From Gaertneriomyces semiglobifer (lineage: Eukaryota; Chytridiomycota; Chytridiomycetes; Spizellomycetales; Spizellomycetaceae): DNA of 38,949 bases. The position numbers and the translations under genes are program-made. Below are positions 21,270-31,178 of this stretch, piece after piece; the stretch's first letter is position 1; each line of letters begins with the position of its first letter. The notes under the pieces are model-generated. The model did no database searches, was not told the DNA's origin, and was given only the letters and a program-made list of their open reading frames with translations. The DNA is taken from assembly GCA_025558075.1 (NCBI GenBank), contig JAHLKF010000051.1, positions 1 through 38,949 on the forward strand. The letters run 5' to 3'.

Positions 21270-24042
21270 ATGACTGTGCCGCACACCGAAGCAGGAGCTC
21301 GCAACTCGCAACGTTCGAAAGACAACGGAACGACTCTTGAGCATCGAACTACTCCACCGACCAGTGCGGCCGTCTTCCGACCACGCGAACACCCTTCACA
21401 GTGCCCATTGTTGAAGTTGTATCATTGTAGCCCATCCTGTCCTGTTACCGCTTTGTCAGGAGAAATAGAAGCGAAAGTGGCGGCCCCAAATCCCTCTCAA
21501 CAGTACCAGTATGGAGCAAACGGCGTCCCCATACCGGCAACGGCGGCATATACACCACAAACAACGACCGCCTGGTGAGTGACGGTGTCAACCCGTGGCA
21601 GACATTTTTGCGGATGGTGCGCCCTTCAGAGAGAGACGATCTCTCTCCTGTTTGGAAACTTGGAGATTCGACGACGCTGGAGCGTTTTGTGCGGACACGC
21701 CTGTGCTTGTACAAGGCTGATGGTTTCGCTGTTGGATAGTGCTTGGTCGAGACGACGGGCACGTCGTGGTCATATCTCCGCCGTGGAATATGAAGCATGC
21801 GATTCTATAAGATACACTCAATGCTCGTTCATATTTGCATGTCAGACGTACGGTCATACTAATGAGTTATTTGTTAGGGCTGCCAACGGGTACCCCGTAG
21901 ACGCCACAGGGTACGCTCAGTACTACGGGCAGTACTATCAGCAGTCTGCTGCTGCCGCACCTGCCCAGACTGCAACCGAGACACCCCCAGGATACTCTGC
22001 CCCGCCGACCACCTCAACTGCGTATTACTCGGCACCACAGGGGTATCAACAATATCCGTATACCACTACGCCAGGTTACAATTGGAATGCTTACTACGCC
22101 GGTGGGTATGCGGCACATCCGGCGGGTACAAGCGGTGTAACGATGAACTCGGGTATGACTTCCCAGACACAGCCAGTAGCGTCGACACAGCCGGCAAGAG
22201 TGTCGTATTCCGATGTGGCAAAAATACATTCTACGCACACTGTTAGCGCCACTAGTAGTCCTGCATATCAACCGCCTAAAGCAAACCTTACAAGTTAGTG
22301 TCGACTGCCTCTCCTCGCTCCTTTTGGGACGTCAACGTTAACATCATCCTCAGAACCAGCATACATTCCCTTAAAGCCGCGTAAAATTTTGTCAGAAAGT
22401 CCGCTAGCTCAGCAATCTGCCGATGATGCTACCACCTCCGCTTCAGCGCAGGCGGCAAAGCAGAAGCAGCTCAACGATCCAACAAAGTGGCCGCCTTCGC
22501 TGAAGGAATATGTGTCCAAGGTTTTTGATACGTGTCCCTCAAACAAACGGGATATGGCGGAAAAACAGATGAAAGATTTGATCACGAGGACAATCCAGAG
22601 TGGAGCAATGTGGACAACTGACTGGGAAGGGATGGCATTACCAGACTACTGTGTCGTAACAAAGCCCACAAATGGGGTAGAGCCAATGATAGTCAGTGAA
22701 GAGTCGCCGACCAGCACACCCAAAATGAAGAGCAAAAAGCGGAAACAACAGCATGACACGAGTACTCTCAAGGCAAAGTCGTCACCGAAGCCTGTCTCAT
22801 CAACAGCAGCTAAAAGCAGTCCGAACTTAGGGTCTTCCGATGAAGTTACCACATCTGTAGGTGATTCCGACGACTCGCTACTATCGCGCCTACCGCCAGC
22901 ACTTCGAGCCGCAGAGATCAACCGACGGCAGCAGCGAGCGCTGCGTTTCCAATCATCGGCCGAAATTGAGCGCCAAAAGGCGCTTCAGTCCATCACGGCG
23001 CAAAAAGCACGTGAAGAATTTCTGAAAGCAGGTGCAGAGGGTAATCCGGATGTGGTTGATTGGGACGAGCATACCATCATCGGAACTTCGCAGCAACTCG
23101 AGAAGCGATATCTTAGACTAACAAGCGCGCCGGACCCGAGCACCGTGCGGCCATTGACGATACTAGAGCGTGCACTAGAGTTTGTGTGCGAGAGATGGAA
23201 GCAGGAACGGAACTATGCCTATGTTTGCGATCAACTGAAATCAATACGACAGGATCTTACTGTACAAAGAATCAAAAATGCTTTTTCAGTAACGGTATAT
23301 GAGCGACACGGACGCATCGCGTTAGAGATGAATGACCTGGGAGAGTTTAATCAATGCCAAAGTCAGTTGATGATGCTCTACGAGCTCGGACTGGGCACAT
23401 CGGAAGGACGGGATGAGTACGTGGGTTATCGAATTCTTTATATGATCCTGACAAATAATCGTAGAGGTAAGAATTTTGTTAGTCGTGGATAACTCTTCTA
23501 ATACTTATTTGGCGTTCCTTTTATGAAAAGAAATGATATCCCTGCTATCGTCTCTTACTCCACCATCCAAATACACCAACGCAAACATCCACCCTTGTAT
23601 ATCGCACGCGCTTTCGGTCCGCACAGCGGTGAGTCTTAACGACTACCATCGATTTTTCAAGCTATACCTTGGGGCGCCAAGGATGAGCGGCTACCTCATG
23701 GACACGTTTCTGGAACGAGTTAGAGTATCCGGCATGAGGGTGGTATGCCGAGGGTATCGACCGAGCATGAGGGTGGACTGGATAGCCAAGGAGTTTGGAT
23801 GGGTTGCTGACGAAGATGACAAACTTCGAGGAGAGGAGGAGTGCAGGAAGTGGCTGGATCGAGCAGGTGTTGTGTGGGATGAAGAGCCTACGGTTCCTGG
23901 GGCTGTCATTCCGAAAGGGAAAAAAGCGAAGCAACGTAAACTGGTCAAGAACATTATTAAATGCAAGGAGAGCTTACCGGCCTTCATTCGGATGGAGGAA
24001 GAAACACGACGGAAGGGCGTGGATATAAAAGGGCAGATATAA
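21270..24042 (+). CDS. LENG8 / Thp3-like SAC3-GANP domain protein
   Basis: Model: join(21270..21574, 21878..22293, 22354..23466, 23531..24042), 781 residues, phases consistent. The C-terminal half is the SAC3/GANP/THP3 helical domain of the LENG8-Thp3 branch: [60 protein letters not shown] and [20 protein letters not shown]. In yeast Thp3 works with Csn12 at chromatin in transcription elongation and pre-mRNA splicing. The N-terminal half is Tyr/Gln/Pro/Ala-rich and disordered ([11 protein letters not shown]), followed by a short conserved block ([16 protein letters not shown]) and a Lys/Ser-rich linker. The first intron is 303 nt, far above the local norm. Residues 1 to about 70 are not conserved-looking; the ATG at 21270 is the first in frame, but an upstream exon is possible. 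Confidence 0.87.
21575..21877 (+). other. unusually long intron (303 nt)
   Basis: Donor GTGAGT, branch-like TACTAAT and acceptor GTTAG join codons for …TTTA-W-AANGY… in phase. It contains a short dyad, AGAGAGA…TCTCTCT, near 21636-21653. No C/D or H/ACA snoRNA boxes were recognised. Confidence 0.7.
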
Positions 24043-24216
24043 AGTATTATTCGGACTCTCAACCTTTGTTGGAGGACAATTTTGTTATACACGTACGAAT
24101 ACATCGGCCAGAGTCGCTCATTAGATGACATTCCCAATTTCGCGATTAATAGGAGACCCATCCGCTCACGAGGAGCTATTCTTAAATATTCTGAACATTT
24201 ATCAGTAACGCATGGT

Positions 24217-25035
24217 TTATAAGCTTCGCTTGGTCGTAGATTCTATTTCATCTACTCGCTTCATGAATTGCTCGTAGAATGCGGCCGCCACGAAGTAAAA
24301 GGGAGCTTCAACATCCGTGTTCGTCGCCTGCAAGGAACACATTTCGTAAATGATACAGTCCACAAACGCCTGTCCTTCATTCCCAAATGTCCACAGCAAA
24401 ACAACGAGGTCTGAGACTTACTGCGCTCGTTTCAAAATATGTTATTCCTGCTTTTCTAGCTACTTCTTGACCCTCCTTGGCGGTAACAACCCGTCGCGTC
24501 GTTTGGTCAGCCTTGTTAGCGACCAAGACACCTAATCAAATAGTGTCTCAGCAAGAATGTAATGCTCAATATGTGCTCAATTACATTTTCCAAAAGAACT
24601 CACCCTGGATCCCATGGCCACTCTGTTTCATTATCCGATGCGCCTTTTGTATCCACTTCATTGCACTCTTAAAGCTTTCAGCACTCGTCACATCATACAC
24701 AAAAACAAAGGTGTTCGCATTCTCCATGTAACCAGTCCACTCTTCACGAAAGACATCGTTGCCACCCACATCGACAATGTAGAGCTCAACGGTCGCGTGC
24801 GTCTCCGGGATATTGACAGCTTTCACGCAGAGGTCAGCGTGGAGGGTCATGGCATACGTTTTGGGGAACTGTGTGCCATCCGAATGAAACGTCTGCACTA
24901 GCGCGGTTTTGCCTGTGGTAGGACCGCCTATGGAGCAGGGATTAGCGACTTAATCGTACCAATAGTCGTTAAGGGAGTGCTGCGATTACCTACAACGAGG
25001 CATCGGGCGCGAAGGATCACCTTTGGCTGAACCAT
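24217..25035 (-). CDS. IFT27: IFT27 (RABL4), intraflagellar transport small GTPase
   Basis: Model: complement(join(24217..24327, 24422..24531, 24604..24927, 24990..25035)), 196 residues; human IFT27 has 186. Introns are 62, 72 and 94 nt. Rab-like motifs: G1 GGPTTGKT (16-23), G3 DVGGNDVF with Asn in place of the catalytic Gln (human IFT27 also lacks Gln), G4 NKAD (129-132), G5 ETSA (157-160). The FHSDGTQFPKTYAMTL and VFVYDVTSAESF blocks match IFT27 rather than other Rabs. There is no C-terminal prenyl cysteine (ends TKRSL), as in IFT27. The family works in IFT-B with IFT25 and is needed only in ciliated cells. The 3' end converges on the THP3-like gene, 174 bp apart. Confidence 0.92.
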
Positions 25036-25456
25036 TCTGGCTTAGCTTGGAGTCCGATACAGGCTCAGGAGATGAAGCTTTGCTTGGAATCGGGTATCGG
25101 TTTTCGCACGCGAGCGTGCACCAAAAAACTAACGCGTAACTCCGCGGAAGGTAAACGTCCAACTCTCGCGAGATCAACTTTCCGATCATGCAAGCGTTAC
25201 CGGCTCCCATTTCTCGCCAATAAGTTGCGCACATAGAGCATCACTGTCTCAGCCAATGTTTTGTACTCGGTGCAGTTTATACACCCACCGGGACCGTTGG
25301 GTGCAAGTTTTGACAGAGATAAAAGAGAGAGCGTTCATTTTCACGGATTAAACGTCGAATCACCCGCCATAGTTCTAGCAATATATTACAATTTTACAAG
25401 AGCTTATCAACCCTCGGGCAGCGATTACGTGTTTAGTTGCATGTGAAACCACAAAG
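25036..25456. promoter_or_regulatory. IFT27 upstream region
   Basis: 421 bp between two minus-strand genes: the IFT27 promoter and the 3' flank of the next gene. I see no strong motif or coding signal. Confidence 0.35.
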
Positions 25457-26459
25457 CTATGCTACCTGCTGTTCAGATCTCCCAAGAGTTGCGGCGAGAG
25501 GCTCAGCAGCTTCAAAGTTAGACTTTCCGCGATCAAAGGCCTCGACTGATGGTGCTCGATTCTCTCTGTCTGCCACCGAGTCAGGTGTCAGGGACCTCAC
25601 CGAGTCCATAGTCTGTACTTTCTGGCAAGGAACAGTTGGCTGGTCAGGGCTTGGGGGTTGAGGCGCATTCGAGGTATTCGAGGTATCGAGGGAATTTGTT
25701 GTGAAATGATTTGCCCCAGCATTCTGTTCTGCGTTCCTTATCATGTCCACGACTTCTTGATGAGACCGCGCAGGCTGTCTCATTCGAGTGTAGTATATTT
25801 TCCAAAGGTTTGCTCCTGGTCTGCAGAGAATCTTTGGGGCATCTTTCGGTCGCTTATTCATGGTGTTATTTACGCCAAACCTATCGTGCGGTGCGTCATT
25901 GAAAGTCTGCCAAAAAACTGGACAGGTCATCCCACCATACCTTTTGAATAGTAGAACCTTGTTGACGTGATTTACGTTGCCAATGTTCGGATTTCCTTCC
26001 GCTGAGATGCAACGGGGAACAAATCGGTTGATCTCTGCATCCGCTACGCACCGCTCAATTGTGCATGTGAATTCAGAACTCTCTACGAGACGACGTAAAT
26101 AAAACGGCGGGACCGTACAGGATCAGCACCGTCGACGCACCACACGTGTATCTGAATTCATCCCCTTCTTCAAGTGAAAAGGTCGCCATCTTTGTTTGCT
26201 TTGTCTTTTTCGCCTTTGTATCTCCCTGAACAAACTCATAGGCCTTCGCACCAAGGTTAGATCAGCGCCCCGAAACCGAACAGCTGCTTGATTGACATAC
26301 CTTTTTGTCAATAGCGGTTTCGGTCATTTTGGGTGATAATGTGAATTGGATCAAGCGATGCATATTGAAGAACGTAAACGACTGTGGTATGACTACTTGA
26401 CGGGAGCCTTTTGCGGATACAATCCGGATTTGCAAAATAACACCCCGAGGTTTTGCCAT
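25457..26459 (-). CDS. plasmid pRiA4b ORF-3-like domain protein
   Basis: Model: complement(join(25457..26082, 26141..26243, 26301..26459)), 295 residues; introns 57 and 58 nt, phases consistent. The start ATG has a good AAGATGG context. Spliced, the first 130 residues follow the pRiA4b ORF-3 pattern block by block: beta strand LQIRIVSAKGSRQVVIPQSF, helix FNMHRLIQFTL, AYEF where the family has HLHEF, SLEEGDEFRYTCESSEFTCT where it has GDxFxYxYDFGDxW, and FVPRCISAEGNPNIG where it has YPRCxAGEG. The aromatic YDFGDxW core is replaced, so it is a divergent member and any activity may be lost. Residues 130-200 are basic and may form a helical extension; the tail is disordered. The function of this family is unknown. 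It was named from a bacterial plasmid, and fungal members exist. Confidence 0.65.
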
Positions 26460-26804
26460 CTTCTCCTTCCAAGCAATAAAAGTGCTCTGATTGTCGCTTT
26501 TGGGTATAATCCAGATGTAGATCCTGTGCAAGTGCTGTGTATGTGCGTAACGAGCTGTAAATTGGCTGTGACGGGAAGATGAACGCGACCACGCGAGGCG
26601 ATAGTGCGCAATTCTGTCACGTAACTCGCAGGAACAACGTTGCAGGATCTGGTATATATATTTAATTATGAACGAGTTGTTTGGAGGAAGCCTATGTATA
26701 TTGGAACGATCGGTTGCTGTCGTTGGCGAACCATGCCCTGATATCCCTATTAACCAACGCAACTTACAACTACCCCAAATCCCCTTGTAAAACTACTTCT
26801 GGCT
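26460..26804. promoter_or_regulatory. upstream region of the pRiA4b-like gene
   Basis: 345 bp between two minus-strand genes. A TATATATA element lies near 26653-26660, about 195 bp before the start of the minus-strand gene. Minus-strand frames running through it are extensions of the first exon without family features. Confidence 0.35.
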
Positions 26805-28592
26805 TCACAAGAAATCCATGGTCACAGCTGCGTTCACCAGTTTCGCCTCTTCCAACGTCATGTTCAGGCGTTCCAGCAGTGAATCCCTGAAGCTCTTCAG
26901 CTCGAACGGCTTCTCGGCCGCTTCACTTACGGTAGCTTTAATATATCCAAACAGGGATCGAACCTTGTCCGTAAGGAGGAACCGACGAACCTGACGCGTG
27001 CCGTCAGGCAGTCGAAACTGAATGCGCGTCGCCGTCGGTCCCGCAGGTGGTTCCGGTGTATCAAGCGGCGCAATCGAGTCCCAGACTGGTGATCGCATAA
27101 ACTTTAGTACCGGAGTATGAAAATGTCTGACTGCAGTGTACAAAAGTCACAACATACCATTGTCAGAATCAGATGTAGTGTCCATAGCCACGTCCTTATC
27201 GACCAGATCCTCCACGGAGCCAGATGGTGAGCCCGCGCTGACCTGGTTCATTGATGCGGCCAATGCCAGTTCAAGTTGTTCGTCTTCCGTTAGCTCGGTG
27301 ATGGACTGTAGACGATGCATGACAGAAAGAAAATAAGCCCGTCGGTCACAAAGAAGGCGGTTCGCCGCACTACATTATCACCTTTTTCGCACTAGTCCGA
27401 ACTTTCTTGGACGGAGGAGCTTGCGTAGGGGCATGATCTTTGGTGAACTCGGAGACTTGTTCAAGAAACGCGGCCGGCGAAAGCGACGTGTACCACTGCC
27501 TTACTCTCTCGCCTTAAAATTCACCCGTCAACATTGCGCCTCTCAAAGTCGCCACAATATGACCGGTGCACTCACCAGTTAGCGGGTCTATGATGCAAAT
27601 GTACGGGTAATTATCAACAGGATATAATGATCGATGATTGCGACCTTGTGCACTGTCATGCGGCCACTGTATGAAGAGAAAGTTAGTATTACAAGGATTC
27701 TAAACGGAACATGGGCAAACTCACGTAAATGAAATAAAAGTTTTCCCGGATAAAGTCTTGTACAGCTGTGACGACAAGAACTGAGTAGGCATTGTGCTTA
27801 ACAGGGGAGCGCTGGATTGGACCACTTACATTTGTCCTTCCACAGGTCTCTGTTCAATGCCTGGCACTGAAATTCTGTCGGGTCGATTAACGTCAACAAG
27901 ATCCATTTATCTTCCTTCTTTGCGGTCTCTCGAGCTTGATCCAAGCTACCCGTCTCACGCATGATTTCGAGTGGAGCACGAAAAAGCTGCGCTAGCCTGC
28001 CATCCAGCCCCGAAGCGAGCGTGGTGTGCAATTGCGGCGGGGGCGGTGGTTGATGTCGGTACCCTCGTCGTCCAACTACACAGCGTATTCAGTATAGCAC
28101 ATGGAAAGAGCAGTCGTCTCAACTTGGTACACACTGCTTCTGCCCACTACGGGGGATATATCACGGTCCTGGGGCGTGTATGCGTCGTCATCTAAATCAT
28201 CGTCACCTCCAATGAGGACTTCACGTTTGGGCGCAATGGGCGCTCGGACGCCGTCACCCGCCTGTTGGGACGGCCCAAGAGATGGCCCTAAGGCAATATC
28301 AGAACCGGACGGCGCGGATGATGGTCCTGCTGGTCCAGCAGTATCTGTGTTCGTCAGAGGTGCCCCGCCATTTTCCATAAACAGAGAGATTGCTTGTTCC
28401 GTATTCCCTTCCGAGACCTATGTTCAAGGGTGGTTGAGAGCAACCGTTAATGTCTGCGTACCTTTTTTAGCTTGGACGCAGATTACAGTGGACACATACT
28501 GTTAAGTACGATTTGGCGATATCTGGGTCGCTCCCAGTGATTTCACAAAAGCTGAGGATGGCATCCTCATTGAAGTACTGAACGTCCTCCAT
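26805..28592 (-). CDS. UBXN7 / Ubx5-like p97 (Cdc48) cofactor
   Basis: Model: complement(join(26805..27085, 27158..27305, 27382..27512, 27576..27666, 27725..27765, 27830..28075, 28135..28417, 28500..28592)), 437 residues in eight exons; introns 58-82 nt. Domains: UBA-like, 1-45 (ILSFCEITGSDPDIAKSYLT, EQAISLFMENGG); the VRAPI…KREVL motif; a thioredoxin-like UAS domain, about 150-270 (RLAQLFRAPLEIM, WILLTLIDPTEFQCQALNRD, FPYxxIIDPLTGE-like); a ubiquitin-interacting motif, about 298-316 (TEDEQLELALAAS); and a C-terminal UBX domain, about 358-437 (RIQFRLPDGTRQVRRF). This order defines UBXN7/Ubx5, which links neddylated cullin ligases and ubiquitylated substrates to p97. Two junctions had alternatives: 28134 (GTGTGT donor chosen for a 59-nt intron) and 27766 (acceptor chosen to match family spacing). 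Confidence 0.92.
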
Positions 28593-29539
28593 CCGAGAGA
28601 AGCTATATTTATATATATTACTAGTACAAAATCGGCCTTGGAGCTGCGGGATGCGAGTCTGTGTGAAATGGGTTTCCAGACCTGCGTTTCGTAGATGTCG
28701 TGTTCTGGTTGACGTTTTACGCTGCGAGGTGCTGTTAAGTTGGCAGGGACCTACGCAAATGAGAATGATAGGTGCACTGGTGCTGAATGCAAGGCTCTTG
28801 AACGGTGTCCTGCTCTCTGGAACTTAGAACTTGCAGAACGAGCTACTCATCGAGAAATAGCTGATGGCGACACTAACTGGGCTGCTCATCATGGTATACC
28901 CCAGCTCATGAGCTCATTGAGCTCATATGCCATCCCATAGCAGAGGGGGAGAGCGAGAGACTACTCTTCTTACAAAAATGCTCTCCCTCGGCTTTCCCAT
29001 TCCATGCCAAAATTCATTTAGTGAATATTCCACTGTTGCAATACCATCGGGGCGTGAAAGTGCGACTTCCCGAGAACCACCGAACGCCATCATCATCATC
29101 CTGCTCACCAGATCCATCTCTCAACCAACGAGCGAGGTCCCGCCCGCCATCAGCAGCGCCCGTTCGTAGTCTGTACGTCGGTTGTTCCCGATAGTCGCAG
29201 CAGCGGAGCTCTGAAGAGACACAACAGCAACACGCAATCTCCTTCCGAATCCACTCCATTTTCGACGACGACGACGGCAACGGCGGGAGGAAGGAAAGCA
29301 TTTCAAGCAGACGTCGTTGGCAAATTCTCGACAGACGGACGGTATATACGCATATTTAACATTAACTGTGAAAGAGTCGCCAAAGTCCACTCAAAAAAAA
29401 AAGTTTGCCAAAACCGGGCATTTCGATTGCGAGCGACGCTTTTTCTAACCGACTCGCCGATACCTGTCGTGAAATATCCCCTTCTCCGTCGTAGACGTTC
29501 CTAGAGATACCCACCCGTTAGAATAACCGTATCATAAAG
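28593..29539. promoter_or_regulatory. divergent promoter region, UBXN7-like / GPD
   Basis: 947 bp with no credible gene. It contains three overlapping GAGCTCAT/AGCTCAT units (28903-28926) including the palindrome AGCTCATGAGCT, an A-run near 29393-29402, and a CCCCT stress-type motif near 29480, about 60 bp before the GPD start. Confidence 0.45.
28903..28926. repeat. tandem palindromic AGCTCAT units
   Basis: AGCTCATGAGCT is a perfect 12-bp palindrome, followed directly by CATTGAGCTCAT, so AGCTCAT occurs three times in 24 bp. It may be a regulatory dyad; it is too short to be a mobile element. Confidence 0.55.
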
Positions 29540-30738
29540 ATGCCCAGCACATCGAGGGAAAAGATCTGCCTCATTGGGTCTGGCAACTGGTACGTGTGAT
29601 GTGGAATGATCAAACTGCATTGGACCTGTCAAACAAATAATACTCACACTCTCTTGCTCTCGCTTACTGGTAAATAGGGGTTCGGCAATTGCAAAGATTG
29701 TCGGGCGCAACGTCCAAGCCCTCTCAGAGTTTGACTCGGAAGTGCGCATGTGGGTGTTCGACGAAATTGTCAATGGTCAACGTCTTACCGACATCATCAA
29801 CACCCGACACGAAAACGTCAAGTATCTGCCAGACGTCACATTACCCGACAATGTCCTCGCCGTGCCTGATCTCCTTGAATCCGTTGAAGGCGCCACCCTG
29901 TTGGTCTTTGTGGTTCCACATCAGTTCGTCAAAGGTGTATGTGACCAATTGAAAGGCAAGCTCCACCCCAAAGCCCGTGCGATTTCCCTCATCAAAGGCG
30001 TGGACGTCTCCAAGGGCGGCCTTCACCTCATCTCCGATCTGATTCGGGAAAATCTCGAAATCGACGTCAGTGTCCTCATGGGCGCCAACATCGCCTCGGA
30101 AGTTGCCATGGACAATTTCTGCGAAAGTACTATTGGAACCAGAAACCGTGCTAACGGTGAAATCTTTTGGAAGGCGTTTCACACGCCGTACTTTCGGGTC
30201 AGCGTCGTCGACGACGTGGCAGGTGTCGAGCTCTGTGGCGCCCTGAAGAATATTGTGGCGATCGGCGCAGGACTTATTGACGGCCTCAAAATGGGCGAAA
30301 ATTCTAAAGCCGCCATCATACGTATTGGACTCATGGAGATGCGCAAGTTTGCCCAGACGTTCTACGACGGTGTGAAGGACGATACGTTTTTTGAAAGTTG
30401 TGGCGTCGCGGATGTCATCACCACATGTTTTGGTGGACGGAACCGCCGTGTGGCCGAGGCTCGTGTGCGGACCGGCAAGTCATTTGACATCCTGGAGCAG
30501 GAAATGCTGAATGGACAGAAGTTGCAAGGAACGTTGACTGCCAAGGAAGTTCACGAAATTCTCAAGGCGAATAACATGGTTGCCGAGTAAGTTCCACATG
30601 CCATTTGAAACGTTTGCATTCCTTTGACTTGAAAAAATGGATTTTGACTTCTCGTCCTTTAGCTTCCCGTTTTTCAACGCCGTATATCGCGTCTGTTACG
30701 AAAACCTCCCACCAAAGTCGCTCGTCGACGAGATCTGA
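29540..30738 (+). CDS. GPD1: NAD-dependent glycerol-3-phosphate dehydrogenase
   Basis: Model: join(29540..29589, 29678..30586, 30663..30738), 344 residues; introns 88 and 76 nt. The enzyme reduces dihydroxyacetone phosphate to glycerol 3-phosphate with NADH, for glycerolipid and glycerol synthesis and redox balance. The Rossmann loop GSGNWGSA starts at residue 13, the [11 protein letters not shown] segment follows, and the catalytic block [20 protein letters not shown] carries the expected Lys207. The substrate loop ([16 protein letters not shown]) and the C-terminal [18 protein letters not shown] are intact. There is no N-terminal targeting extension and no peroxisomal tripeptide, so it should be cytosolic. 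The first intron lies inside the nucleotide-binding loop, between AAC and TGG. Confidence 0.97.
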
Positions 30739-31178
30739 AACCTACGCTCTAAAGCGCGCCAGGACAATGGCGTTGTGCCTCCACGTTAGACTGAACTCGC
30801 AAAGACTTTCATCATCCCAGACAGTTCACTCCATGGCATTGAAGGATAGACCCGTCTAGAAGTACGTTTTCTTACCCCATCCCCACACGACGTTTTCGGG
30901 CATTATTTGTTAGATATATCTTGCACTTTTCTTTCCGTCTTTGTGCTTTCCTTCCTGTATTGTAGCCTTTTACTGCTTATTTGCCTTAATTTACTCTTGA
31001 ATATCTCCCTTCGCTCTGCGAATTCTGCTCACTGCCCTTTGATGGGCCTTTTTCCAAACCAGTTTTCATTTCAACTGTAGCGCGTAGATTTTTGTGCAAA
31101 GAGGATCTGACATCCGACAACGGAGAGTGTGCTTCGTCCATGATAGACGACCTGGACTAGGAAGGGACCATTTGAACG
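30739..31178. other. GPD 3' flank / NAA25 promoter
   Basis: 440 bp between co-directional genes, pyrimidine-rich from about 30866 to 31075. No coding or structured signal seen. Confidence 0.4.

Noticed and set aside
24990..25035. IFT27 as an ordinary Rab GTPase
   Set aside because: It has no prenylation cysteine, lacks the switch-II Gln, and the sequence blocks match IFT27.
28740..29390. Short frames on both strands between the UBXN7-like gene and GPD
   Set aside because: Biased composition, no family features, no consistent splice signals; treated as promoter and leader sequence.
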